This document shows, piece after piece, positions 34,833-42,520 of a stretch of 45,358 nucleotides of DNA (within the stretch, counting starts at the first letter, position 1; each line of letters starts with the position of its first letter). Location: positions 1 to 45,358 of the forward strand of contig CAZGFQ010000016.1 of assembly GCA_964525185.1 (NCBI GenBank), read 5' to 3'. Made by a program: the position numbers and the translations under genes. Below the pieces are notes generated by a model that did no database searches, was not told where the DNA came from, and saw only the letters and a program-made list of their open reading frames with translations. The DNA comes from JABHGY01 sp964525185. GTDB taxonomy: Bacteria; Fidelibacterota; Marinisomatia; Marinisomatales; UBA1611.

Positions 34833-35462
34833 ATGCCTAATAATATTCAATTACCACTTTTTCAGCGAATAAAGATTATATCACCCTTCTGGGTTTTGAT
34901 CATTGGTTATTTTATTATTTTAGGATGGATTGAGCCAATACCATCTCCAGATTGGATTGGGTGGATTGACCCATTCATTCCATTTGTTTGGTGGATGATT
35001 GTTCCATATTATTTTCATTATATCGGATTAATACTTCCACCATTATTACTAAATGATAAAAGAAAATTAAAACGATTATCAGAAACGAGTATTATTATTA
35101 CTTTGGTCTGTTATGTCGGTTTTATTTTATGGCCCATAAACGCGACTGCTGTATGGAATAATGTAGAGCCAAACCATCTAGAATTTCTTTATTCCATCCT
35201 GATGAAACATGGATGGGATCAAAATTCATTTCCTTCAATGCATGTTGCTATTTCTGGTTTTTTCATGTGGGTTTTTGCCTTTGAATTTCCTAGAATGAAA
35301 TGGGGGTTTTATATGATTGGATTTTCTATATTTTTATCAACATTTTTAATTAAACAACATTTTATTATTGATTCCATTGCAGGTATTATTTTAGCTTATG
35401 CAGGATTTAAATATTGGATTATAAAGGGTAAATTTGGCCATGATGGAAAAAATAATAATTAG
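34833..35462 (+). CDS. PAP2-type membrane phosphatase / transferase
   Basis: 209 residues with about six membrane helices. The PAP2 motifs C2 (SFPSMH at about 132-137) and C3 (His176 with Asp180 in KQHFIIDSIAG) are present; the classical C1 Lys-Arg-Pro motif is not obvious. Inositol phosphorylceramide synthase-like PAP2 proteins share this layout. The probable role is hydrolysis or transfer of a lipid phosphate at the periplasmic face. The start is the ATG right after the terminator; no other start codon precedes it in frame. The 3' end overlaps a 29-residue membrane ORF. Confidence 0.83.
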   Translation: MPNNIQLPLFQRIKIISPFWVLIIGYFIILGWIEPIPSPDWIGWIDPFIPFVWWMIVPYYFHYIGLILPPLLLNDKRKLKRLSETSIIITLVCYVGFILWPINATAVWNNVEPNHLEFLYSILMKHGWDQNSFPSMHVAISGFFMWVFAFEFPRMKWGFYMIGFSIFLSTFLIKQHFIIDSIAGIILAYAGFKYWIIKGKFGHDGKNNN

Positions 35463-35532
35463 AACACTTGTAATACTATTTGTAGGGATCATCTTATATT
35501 TTTATGTAGGAATATGGTTCACACATGTATAA
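35443..35532 (+). CDS. 29-residue single-span membrane peptide
   Basis: ATG 35443 (a tandem ATG at 35440 would add one Met) reads MEKIIIRTLVILFVGIILY..., a short basic start, one hydrophobic segment of about 20 residues, and a Trp-Phe-Thr-His-Val end. The ORF starts inside the end of the PAP2 gene (20-23 bp overlap) and stops inside the start of the YfiM-like gene, with an 8-bp ATGTATAA overlap. This fully interlocked placement in an operon of overlapping genes supports real translation. No family is known; it could be a small regulator of a membrane partner. Confidence 0.6.
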   Translation: MEKIIIRTLVILFVGIILYFYVGIWFTHV

Positions 35533-35878
35533 AAATAAATTAATATTTATATTATTGGTTATATCTATTGGGTTGTCAGCCCCCCAACAATCTCATAAAG
35601 AATTAGTGGACCCATGGCTGGGTTTTGATAAAGTTCAACATTTTTCATTTAGCTGTTTGATTACCTTAAGTTCCCAATATATGCTTGTTAATAAATATAA
35701 AATGGAAGAAAAAGAAGCTGTATATATTTCTGCACCATTAAGTCTTTTAGTCGGGATAAGTAAAGAAATAGGTGATAAAAAGAAACCGAAAGGGTTTTTC
35801 AGTCGAAGGGATTTATTAGCTGATTTATTAGGGATTGGGGTTGCAATGTTTTTAATCAATATGCCTAGCAATTCATGA
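35525..35878 (+). CDS. YfiM-like (DUF2279-type) exported protein
   Basis: 117 residues. A signal peptide (Tyr-Lys-Asn-Lys-Leu, hydrophobic core, Gly-Leu-Ser-Ala) is followed by DPWLGFDKVQHF, a helix, then LLVGISKEIGDKKKPKG, FSRRDLLADLLG and a final hydrophobic segment. The conserved Asp-Lys-x-Gln-His, Gly-x-x-Lys-Glu-x-x-Asp and Asp-Leu-x-Ala-Asp elements match the YfiM/DUF2279 family, whose role is unknown. There is no lipidation Cys here, unlike E. coli YfiM. It overlaps the small peptide ORF before it by 8 bp and the next small ORF by 4 bp. Confidence 0.8.
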   Translation: MYKNKLIFILLVISIGLSAPQQSHKELVDPWLGFDKVQHFSFSCLITLSSQYMLVNKYKMEEKEAVYISAPLSLLVGISKEIGDKKKPKGFFSRRDLLADLLGIGVAMFLINMPSNS

Positions 35879-36036
35879 AAAAAATATTATTCCTTATTCT
35901 TGGAATGAGTAGTGCTGCTTTTATTGTTATTTCCCTAGATCAATTATTTGATTTACCTGATGAAATAACAGGAATCCTATATTTTGTTTCAATTGGTGTA
36001 GCGGCATCGTCCGTTTTAAATTATTTCAAAGCATAG
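35875..36036 (+). CDS. 53-residue two-span membrane protein
   Basis: ATG 35875 overlaps the YfiM-like stop (ATGA). The product begins MKKILFLILGMSSAAFIVIS, then a short acidic loop (Leu-Asp-Gln-Leu-Phe-Asp-Leu-Pro-Asp-Glu) and a second hydrophobic stretch ending Asn-Tyr-Phe-Lys-Ala. The stop TAG is at 36034. Two membrane helices with an acidic turn are predicted. No family is recognised. Its position between YfiM-like and MsrB genes in one overlapping run supports it being real. Confidence 0.7.
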   Translation: MKKILFLILGMSSAAFIVISLDQLFDLPDEITGILYFVSIGVAASSVLNYFKA

Positions 36037-36051
36037 GAATGAAATAATAAA

Positions 36052-36522
36052 ATGAAAAATATTTTAATCATTATTCTGTTGTTTGGAAGTGTCTGGCAAA
36101 TCATGGCACAAGGAAATAAGGAGGCTCATATGCCCAAATCTGATTCTAAATGGAAAGAAATATTAACAGATGAACAATACCATATTCTTAGAGAAAAAGG
36201 GACAGAACCAGCCTTTACAGGGAAATATGATAAACATTATGAAAAGGGTGAATATGCTTGTGCGGGATGTGGCGAAATTCTTTACTCGTCAGTTACTAAA
36301 TATAATTCAGGATGTGGTTGGCCTGCATTTAGCGATGGGATAGACGGAAAAATAGATGAAACACCTGACTATTCATTTGGATTGGTCAGGACAGAAATTA
36401 CATGCGCAAATTGTGGGGGTCATTTAGGGCATGTATTTAATGATGGCCCGCAACCAACAGGCATTCGGCATTGTGTCAATTCTGCATCTTTAGAATTCAA
36501 GCCAAAGGAAGGCAAAAAATGA
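36052..36522 (+). CDS. msrB: Exported peptide-methionine (R)-S-oxide reductase MsrB
   Basis: 156 residues: signal peptide to about residue 20 (Met-Lys-Asn, hydrophobic core, Ile-Met-Ala-Gln), then the MsrB fold. Zinc ligands are the pairs Cys70/Cys73 and Cys118/Cys121. The catalytic Cys141 lies in RHCVNSASLEF, and Cys88 in SGCGWPAF may help recycling. It reduces methionine-R-sulfoxide in proteins. The signal peptide places it outside the cytoplasm, where it would repair oxidised envelope proteins. Its stop overlaps the cold-shock gene by 4 bp. Confidence 0.95.
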   Translation: MKNILIIILLFGSVWQIMAQGNKEAHMPKSDSKWKEILTDEQYHILREKGTEPAFTGKYDKHYEKGEYACAGCGEILYSSVTKYNSGCGWPAFSDGIDGKIDETPDYSFGLVRTEITCANCGGHLGHVFNDGPQPTGIRHCVNSASLEFKPKEGKK

Positions 36523-36722
36523 AACATGGAATAGTAAAAGAATATGATCGAACCAAAGGGTTTGGTTTTGTTACATCAAATGATGGAGAAGATTATTTTG
36601 TTCATGTGAGCGGTTTAAGAGAACACCTAAAACATCGCGGTTTAATGGTTGGGCAACGGGTATCTTTTGATGTTGATATTGGAATGAAAGGGGATAAGGC
36701 AATTAATGTTCGCCTAGGTTAG
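36519..36722 (+). CDS. Cold-shock domain protein
   Basis: 67 residues from ATG 36519, in an ATGA overlap with msrB; an upstream in-frame start at 36471 would lie in msrB. RNP1 KGFGFV and RNP2 DYFVHVS identify the OB-fold cold-shock domain, with GIVKEYDRTKG before and a VGQRVSFDV strand after. These proteins bind single-stranded RNA or DNA and ease secondary structure. It is the last gene of the run and is convergent with the DUF1501 gene, with only 2 bp between the stops. Confidence 0.93.
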   Translation: MKHGIVKEYDRTKGFGFVTSNDGEDYFVHVSGLREHLKHRGLMVGQRVSFDVDIGMKGDKAINVRLG

Positions 36723-36724
36723 TC

Positions 36725-38257
36725 TTATTTTAACAAGGTCACTTTTTGTGAAAGAGCCGTTCCTCCAGATTCTACCTGTAAAAAGTACAATCCACTTGAT
36801 AAATTATTTCCGTCTAATATAAAAGTATGGTCACCTTCTTGTAGTTCACCTTGTAAATAGGTTTTTAATTCTCGTCCTTTGCTATCCAATAACCTGATTC
36901 TGACTGAAGATTTCTTGGGTAAATGATATCGAATTTGAGTTGCTGGATTAAAGGGGTTTGGGAATGCAGGTTCAACTTTAAAGTTTGATGCAATAGGAAT
37001 TGGTTTTATGGTTGATAACGGATTACGAATAAAAGGAATAGTTTCAAAAGGTGATTGAAAAACTGTTTCTGCCACATCTTGGGGAAGTCCAAACCAATCT
37101 GTAATAAGTGTTGAATACAATTGTCGGAAATCATATTGATTTAAAAGATTATTATTTTGGTCCAATTCATCCAAACGTGGTTGATTTCCAAGAATGCCTG
37201 AATGAGCTTGTGAACCAAAAACCATCATAGGACCACTTGTTCCATGGTCTGTGCCATTTGAATAATTATCTTCCACACGGCGCCCAAATTCAGAAGTGGT
37301 AACAACAAGAACTCTATCTTGTAACCCTTGATTTTCCATATCGGTAATAAAAGCTTGAACTGCTTCGCATACATCACTTAATAATTCTGCATGAATCTCT
37401 AATTGGTTCGCATGCGTATCATAGCCGCTTTGAGATAGGCGATATACGGGTGTATTTAATCCACCTGAAATAAGTTTTGATGTAAGTGCAAGTTGAGTTG
37501 CAATATCAGAATTTGGATAATCAACCGTTGTCGTTCCATTGACAGCAGAATCATAAATAACTCCTGAATATTCAAATGTATTCATATCCACTTCACGTAT
37601 GAAGGATAATTCAGATCCCCCAGCCGTTTCTGGCGGAGGATCATTCTCGCTAGGAATATAATTCCCAGTTACAATTTGATACATAACTTCAGGATCAAAA
37701 ACCATATTCCCCGCATTTGTTCCGTCCATTTGAAATTCAAGTAAATTGGCACTATTAAACTGGATTGCCAATGGGAACTCGGGTGCATTGTCAGGGAAGT
37801 CAGGATATTCAAGTTGAAATAATCTCCCAAGCCAACCTGTATTCCAATGCTCATTGGAGTTTGATCCGGTAACCCAAATGTCTGATGATCGGAAATGAGA
37901 TAAATTCGGGTCGGGATACCCAACACCATGAATAATACCCATTTTATCATTTTGATATAAATTCATTATTGGTGCCATACTTGGATGGAAACCAGAATCT
38001 TCACTTATTAAAAGTGTATCCGAAGGATTAATAGACAAGTTAGATCGTTTTTGGTAATAAATATCATTATTGATTGGAACAATGGTATTTAGTCCATCAT
38101 TCCCGCCATTTAATTTGATTAATATAACAATTCTATCTGAATCCCATTGGGTTGACCGCCTTTGAAAATGACGCGGTCTATTATAAGCTAATAATGGAAT
38201 TTGTTTTCCTAGAATGGAAAGAGCGATGGATGATTTGATAAAGTCACGACGTTTCAT
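36725..38257 (-). CDS. DUF1501 protein with Tat signal and T9SS sorting domain
   Basis: 510 residues. The N-terminus MKRRDFIKSSIALSILG is a twin-arginine signal (Arg-Arg-Asp-Phe-Ile-Lys plus a hydrophobic stretch). The DUF1501 core follows, with LIKLNGGNDGLNT, HGVGYPDPNLSHFRS, and a TTSEFGRRVEDN ... DHGTSGPMMVFG segment as in sulfatase-related folds of the alkaline phosphatase superfamily. The last 80 residues are a T9SS type A domain (FPNPFNPATQIRY, ending Val-Thr-Leu-Leu-Lys). Function is unknown; DUF1501 is usually paired with DUF1800, as here, where the two genes overlap by ATGA. Confidence 0.93.
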   Translation of the reverse strand: MKRRDFIKSSIALSILGKQIPLLAYNRPRHFQRRSTQWDSDRIVILIKLNGGNDGLNTIVPINNDIYYQKRSNLSINPSDTLLISEDSGFHPSMAPIMNLYQNDKMGIIHGVGYPDPNLSHFRSSDIWVTGSNSNEHWNTGWLGRLFQLEYPDFPDNAPEFPLAIQFNSANLLEFQMDGTNAGNMVFDPEVMYQIVTGNYIPSENDPPPETAGGSELSFIREVDMNTFEYSGVIYDSAVNGTTTVDYPNSDIATQLALTSKLISGGLNTPVYRLSQSGYDTHANQLEIHAELLSDVCEAVQAFITDMENQGLQDRVLVVTTSEFGRRVEDNYSNGTDHGTSGPMMVFGSQAHSGILGNQPRLDELDQNNNLLNQYDFRQLYSTLITDWFGLPQDVAETVFQSPFETIPFIRNPLSTIKPIPIASNFKVEPAFPNPFNPATQIRYHLPKKSSVRIRLLDSKGRELKTYLQGELQEGDHTFILDGNNLSSGLYFLQVESGGTALSQKVTLLK

Positions 38258-39909
38258 GATAATTGAAACTCCGGTTTTTTCATCATAAATCTTAACATAT
38301 CCCTAAAACGATCCCATTGACCATTATTTTCAGGAGCATCTATGTACCAATCATATGGTTCTGCTCCATCAAGTAAAACAGATAACAAGTCTGCTTCCAT
38401 CGCTTCGGACAGAGGAACACCAAAAAGTAATAAACTACATTTTTGAACCATTTGTACAGAAGCAAACTGGTTTTCATCAGGGTTATACATGGAAATGGCA
38501 AATGCAATCATATCAATAGAATCATTCAATTGTCCCAATGGGCTATTTCCATCAATAAATGATGTTGTTAATAATTTTCGTATAGGTAAAGAAATGGAAT
38601 TAATCCATGTGCGGTATCCTGGCCATCCACTTACATCCGGTGGTTGCAATGGCAGCATCCCAAGGAAATGGTGGGTTTGGATAAAAAATAAATCCGGATA
38701 TGTCGCATCAGCTAAGTCAAATTGCCGAACTGTCCCTTGAATAACAGAAAGGGGGTTTCTGATTTTGGCGCCTCGAAGGGCAACGTTATAAAAATGTTCG
38801 GATGAAAAGAGAAATTCCAAGACAGGTTTTATTTCATAATCATTATTTCTCATAATGGTTGCCATTTCATTTACAATGACTTCATCTGCAGATTCATACA
38901 CAAACCATTGATATATTTTTTGACATAAGAATTGTGCCGTTTCTTCCTGTTCTAGAATGATATTAATAATGTCATCACCTGTCCAATTTCCTGTTTGTCC
39001 AAGAAATATTTTTTCATCAAAGTCATGCCAATCTTCCCACCATACACCCCATCCAACTTGAGTATTATAATCATAATTTGTTAATAATCCATTAGTGACA
39101 TACCCAGTAAAGGCTCGTGATGCTTCTTCAATATCTTCTTGCGTATAATTATCAACTCCCAATGTGAATAATTCTAATAATTCACGTCCAAAGTTTTCAT
39201 TTGGATGCCACTTTTTGCTCCCATGTGTATCCAGCCAAATCATCATGGCAGGCCCAAAAGTAATTTTTCTCAGGAGGGTTTTAAAATTACCCAATCCATG
39301 TTCCCGAATGACTTGATTTTGTTCAAACATGGCTTGAGGATAAAACACTTTAGAGTGGGAAGTCGCGAAATGATCATGCCAGAATAAAGTCATAGATTCT
39401 GTAATGGAAACTGGAGTTTGAGTCATACGTATTATCCACCAATCCATTAATGAAAACATGCGTTCGTTATAGGTTTCTATTAATGCTAAAATGTCATCTT
39501 CAGAAAGTGTATCCCATTCAGGAGGTGCTTCTGTAGCCCAAGCACCCGGTGGGTCAGGTAAAGGCTGATTTTCTAATATTTGAGTAAGTGTATCGTCTAG
39601 CGATTGCTGAGAGATGGTTTGTATTTCATCATACCGTGGTGCTGGTAGAATTCTTTTTAATAAATGAGTTGCGGTTACTTCATTCCAATCCACGGTAGGT
39701 AAAGATCGTATTGTAGGAATAATTTGAATAGAAGGAGGATTATCGCTTGTTGGGTTTGGAAGATAGACAGGTAATTGATCCTGTAAATATTTTTTATAAA
39801 TGGATGCAACTTTAGGGGTTGGCCATTCCGGATTTAGATTGATCTTTTTATTAGACTTATTTAAGTCTAAGCCTAATAATGATCGTCTGGTGATTCTTTT
39901 TACGGTCAT
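38254..39909 (-). CDS. DUF1800 protein paired with DUF1501
   Basis: 551 residues from ATG 39909 (MTVKRITRRSLLG); a TTG at 39918 would add three residues. Mostly helical; conserved DUF1800 motifs are present, including MTLFWHDHFATS, NPNENFGRELLELFTLG-like WHPNENFGRELLELF, a FTGY segment and PPDVSGWPGY. The DUF1800 family is often a secreted partner of DUF1501, function unknown. It carries an Arg-Arg-Ser-Leu-Leu-Gly Tat-like motif, but the residues after it are Asn/Lys/Asp-rich rather than hydrophobic, so a normal cleavable signal is missing. Its stop overlaps the DUF1501 start by 4 bp. Confidence 0.9.
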   Translation of the reverse strand: MTVKRITRRSLLGLDLNKSNKKINLNPEWPTPKVASIYKKYLQDQLPVYLPNPTSDNPPSIQIIPTIRSLPTVDWNEVTATHLLKRILPAPRYDEIQTISQQSLDDTLTQILENQPLPDPPGAWATEAPPEWDTLSEDDILALIETYNERMFSLMDWWIIRMTQTPVSITESMTLFWHDHFATSHSKVFYPQAMFEQNQVIREHGLGNFKTLLRKITFGPAMMIWLDTHGSKKWHPNENFGRELLELFTLGVDNYTQEDIEEASRAFTGYVTNGLLTNYDYNTQVGWGVWWEDWHDFDEKIFLGQTGNWTGDDIINIILEQEETAQFLCQKIYQWFVYESADEVIVNEMATIMRNNDYEIKPVLEFLFSSEHFYNVALRGAKIRNPLSVIQGTVRQFDLADATYPDLFFIQTHHFLGMLPLQPPDVSGWPGYRTWINSISLPIRKLLTTSFIDGNSPLGQLNDSIDMIAFAISMYNPDENQFASVQMVQKCSLLLFGVPLSEAMEADLLSVLLDGAEPYDWYIDAPENNGQWDRFRDMLRFMMKKPEFQLS

Positions 39910-39958
39910 ATGATTCAAAAGTTGTTATGAGAATGTAGACATGGTCTAATAAAAAAGG

Positions 39959-40540
39959 TTAAATATTTTTAAATATAAATGATTTTATTTGATTTATTGT
40001 TGAAAGCCGAATTTTATGTCCGCCTTTATATGTAATTAAGTTGGAGTTAAATCCTGCTTTACTTAGTATGGAATGCATCTCTTGGCTTCCTTCAGGTTTC
40101 ACAATTGTATCTTCCGCACCATGAAGAATTAAAAAGGGTGTATCATTCTTTTGGGTAAAATCCTTTGTTTCAAACTGACGTTTATAAGGGACAAATCCAG
40201 CAATTGGAATGGCACCACCAAATGTATCCGTTCGCTGAACGATATAATGGAAAGCAAATACAGCCCCTTGAGAAAATCCAAGAAAATATACATCCTCATT
40301 AGAAAATTGATCTGACGCTTTTGCTACAACTCGATTCATTAAATCAAAAGAAAGGTCCATCTCCCATTTTGTATCTATACTGCCTCCATACCATGAATAT
40401 CCTTTTTCTTCTGCAGAATAGGGCCCTTGTGGTAAAAACCATTTGATATTTTTTTCACCTATAGATTTTGTTAGAGGTTGCAGAGATGTTTTATCCCCTT
40501 GCCAACCGTGAATAGCAATAATAGCAATCGATTTATTCAT
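39959..40540 (-). CDS. Alpha/beta-hydrolase, carboxylesterase/phospholipase family
   Basis: 193 residues from ATG 40540, inside an 8-bp ATGAATAA overlap with the preceding lipoprotein gene; an earlier start at 40594 would lie in that gene. The catalytic triad is Ser90 in GFSQG, Asp144 in LILHGAEDTIV and His175 in KGGHKI. The short size and FLPQGPYS element match the YpfH/carboxylesterase (abhydrolase_2) family of small-ester hydrolases. No signal peptide, so cytoplasmic. The substrate is unknown. Confidence 0.88.
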   Translation of the reverse strand: MNKSIAIIAIHGWQGDKTSLQPLTKSIGEKNIKWFLPQGPYSAEEKGYSWYGGSIDTKWEMDLSFDLMNRVVAKASDQFSNEDVYFLGFSQGAVFAFHYIVQRTDTFGGAIPIAGFVPYKRQFETKDFTQKNDTPFLILHGAEDTIVKPEGSQEMHSILSKAGFNSNLITYKGGHKIRLSTINQIKSFIFKNI

Positions 40541-40790
40541 ATTCTGTACAACAACAGTCATCCACGATAGTAGCTTCAGTAAAACCACTTTCATCTAATT
40601 GGACTCTAATACAAGCCCCCACATCGGAGGTTACATTAATATCTGCTAATTCTGTTAAATCATCCAAAGTGACAGTTTTATACATATATCCATCAATGAG
40701 ACCACCACCGCAGGCGCCACATTCTGTATTATCTGAACTACAGCTTATAAATAAGAATGTCATAATGATGAATGGTAACAATTGCTTCAT
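40533..40790 (-). CDS. Small Cys-rich lipoprotein
   Basis: 85 residues. The lipoprotein signal (Met-Lys-Gln, hydrophobic core, FLFISC) is followed by Ser-Ser-Asp-Asn-Thr-Glu and a CGACGGG motif, a beta-strand region (YMYKTVTLDD), another Cys in GACIRV, and a CCC triple near the C-terminus. That makes seven cysteines including the lipidated one. It could bind a metal or form disulfides in the periplasm. No family is recognised. The 3' end overlaps the hydrolase gene by 8 bp, and the MBL gene lies 9 bp upstream. Confidence 0.8.
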   Translation of the reverse strand: MKQLLPFIIMTFLFISCSSDNTECGACGGGLIDGYMYKTVTLDDLTELADINVTSDVGACIRVQLDESGFTEATIVDDCCCTEYE

Positions 40791-40799
40791 TTTTTCTCC

Positions 40800-41462
40800 T
40801 TACGATCCTTTGGATCTGTTATTTTCATATTGGGTCATTCGTAAAATAAAATCTTGTTCACTCTTAGCCTGTAGTAATGGACTGGTAGAAATATTGTCTT
40901 TGAGACTAATCGTTGGTTGTGTCCCATAATCATGCCCGGAGTATATCAATATATCAGGATTTAATTTAAATAATTGATTATAAACAGAATCGTATAAATC
41001 TTTTATATTACTTCTTGAACTCACAACACGACCTGTTCGCCCAACAAATAATGTATCACCCGTAAATAGAATATTCTCTAGTTGGGCGCAAATGGAATCC
41101 GGGTAGTGGCCTGGAGTGTGGAGGAATTCAAATATGAGTTTACCCATTTTTACTTCTTCTCGATGTTGTACAGCATGGTTGTTTTCAGGCTGTAATATAC
41201 TTTTACTCTTTGGATGGCTTAGTATTATAGCTTTTGGATTCTTTTGGATATAATCTTCTAAATATGCCATATGATCACCATGAGTATGTGTTAGAATAAT
41301 GGCTGATAACGATCCTCTAATAAATGATTTGAAATTTTCATATGGGAGTGCGGGGTCAACAATGCATTGTTGACCCGTTTGTAAACAAGTAACTAAATAG
41401 GAAAAATTGTCATCATATCCACCTTTTGCGGAACGAATTGAGAAATCTTTCGTAGGAATCAT
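40800..41462 (-). CDS. Metallo-beta-lactamase-fold hydrolase (glyoxalase II / ETHE1-like)
   Basis: 220 residues. The zinc motif HTHGDH is at residues 59-64 (His59, His61, Asp63, His64). HTPGHYPDS supplies a further His, FTGDTLFVGRTGR the bridging Asp, and YSGHDYG the last His. This order matches glyoxalase II and persulfide dioxygenase (ETHE1)-like proteins. The N-terminal IRSAKGGYDDNFSYLV resembles persulfide dioxygenase-type members more than GloB, but substrate cannot be settled. First gene of a three-gene set with the Cys-rich lipoprotein and esterase; a sulfur or thioester link is an inference. Confidence 0.85.
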   Translation of the reverse strand: MIPTKDFSIRSAKGGYDDNFSYLVTCLQTGQQCIVDPALPYENFKSFIRGSLSAIILTHTHGDHMAYLEDYIQKNPKAIILSHPKSKSILQPENNHAVQHREEVKMGKLIFEFLHTPGHYPDSICAQLENILFTGDTLFVGRTGRVVSSRSNIKDLYDSVYNQLFKLNPDILIYSGHDYGTQPTISLKDNISTSPLLQAKSEQDFILRMTQYENNRSKGS

Positions 41463-41525
41463 ATAAATCCTTGAGTTTTAATTCGCACTAACATGAGTTT
41501 GTGGCTTAAAATTAGGGGAATCAAA

Positions 41526-41567
41526 ATGATATTTAAACAAAGAAACAGACCGTTATGGAGGTTATAA
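41526..41567 (+). CDS. 13-residue leader ORF upstream of a small membrane protein
   Basis: ATG 41526 preceded by AGGGGA at 8-bp spacing reads MIFKQRNRPLWRL and stops at TAA 41565-41567, whose last A is the first base of the next start codon (TAATG). The peptide is very basic. Its own ribosome site, and its precise stop-start junction, suggest that translating it feeds ribosomes to the next gene or regulates it. It could be chance; there is no conservation evidence. Confidence 0.4.
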   Translation: MIFKQRNRPLWRL

Positions 41568-41746
41568 TGCAAACAAAACAATTAGGTTGGTATCTTATTT
41601 TTGGTGGTTTGGTCATTTTTCTGATCAAATTTATAGGTGCAATTTTTTCATTTATTGCGGGTCATCCTATTTTAGGACTTGCATTTATTGCAATTGCGGT
41701 AGGGTCAGGCCTTCTTTTATATGATATGAGCAAAAAAGAAGCGTAA
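41567..41746 (+). CDS. Small two-span membrane protein
   Basis: 59 residues from ATG 41567, chosen because GGAGG (41557-41561) stands 5 bases before it, whereas the in-frame ATG 41555 has no such site. Two hydrophobic segments (about 8-34 and 37-53) with Gly/Ile/Phe and an end Tyr-Asp-Met-Ser-Lys-Lys-Glu-Ala. No known family. It lies between the divergent MBL gene and the FKBP gene, with 68 bp before the latter. Confidence 0.75.
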   Translation: MQTKQLGWYLIFGGLVIFLIKFIGAIFSFIAGHPILGLAFIAIAVGSGLLLYDMSKKEA

Positions 41747-41814
41747 TATCGCCAGCTGAAATTTGGGTAATTCTAAATTTTAGATAGTTATTTAAAAAAA
41801 TATAAGGATAAACA

Positions 41815-42501
41815 ATGCAATTAAAATTAGCAACTATTGTCGTATTTGGTAGTCTTATGGTTGGATGTGGTGGCGGAGGTCATCAAGAAATCAGTACATT
41901 AACTACAGAATCAGATTCTCTTAGTTACACCCTTGGAATGGACATAGGTGAAAACTTTAAACGAGAAATGATTGATTTGGATTATGATGTATTTTTCACT
42001 GGGATTAAACATGGGTTTAGTGATGCTGATGTTATGTTATCAAAAGATGAGCGTAACCAAACAATTCGAAAATTCCAAAAAACGCTTAGAGAAAACCAAA
42101 AAGCTAAAGCAGAGAAAAATATAGTAGCCGGGAAGGAATTCTTAGAAGCAAATAAAGCAAAAGAAGGCGTTCATGAAACGCCTACCGGATTACAATATAA
42201 AGTTGTTCGTGAAGGGGATGGTGCTTCTCCAACTGCTTCAGATAAAGTGAAAGTACATTATAGCGGAAAATTGATTGATGGAACCGAATTTGATAGTTCT
42301 TATAGCCGTGGAGAGCCAGCTACTTTTGGAGTAGGTGGCGTTATTAAAGGCTGGAAGGAAGGGATTCAACTTATGAAAGTAGGAAGTAAGTTTGAATTTT
42401 ATATTCCATCAACTTTAGCATACGGCCCAAGGCCGAGCGCTACAATTCCTGCAAATAGTACACTTGTCTTTGAAGTGGAATTATTAGAAATCGTTAAATA
42501 A
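41815..42501 (+). CDS. FKBP-type peptidyl-prolyl isomerase, lipoprotein form
   Basis: 228 residues with an AAGG Shine-Dalgarno. The lipobox LMVGC places Cys18 as lipidated. A dimerisation FKBP-N region (about 30-110, mostly helix, with DIGENFKREM and a Lys/Glu-rich stretch) precedes the FKBP domain, which includes KVKVHYSGKLIDGTEFDSSYSRGEPATFGVG, VIKGWKEGIQLM and a LAYGPRPSATIPANSTLVFEVELL end, i.e. intact catalytic aromatic residues. FkpA/Mip-like, it would help proline isomerisation of proteins in the periplasm or on the surface. A strong terminator follows. Confidence 0.94.
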   Translation: MQLKLATIVVFGSLMVGCGGGGHQEISTLTTESDSLSYTLGMDIGENFKREMIDLDYDVFFTGIKHGFSDADVMLSKDERNQTIRKFQKTLRENQKAKAEKNIVAGKEFLEANKAKEGVHETPTGLQYKVVREGDGASPTASDKVKVHYSGKLIDGTEFDSSYSRGEPATFGVGGVIKGWKEGIQLMKVGSKFEFYIPSTLAYGPRPSATIPANSTLVFEVELLEIVK

Positions 42502-42520
42502 ATTAAATTTAACATTATAA

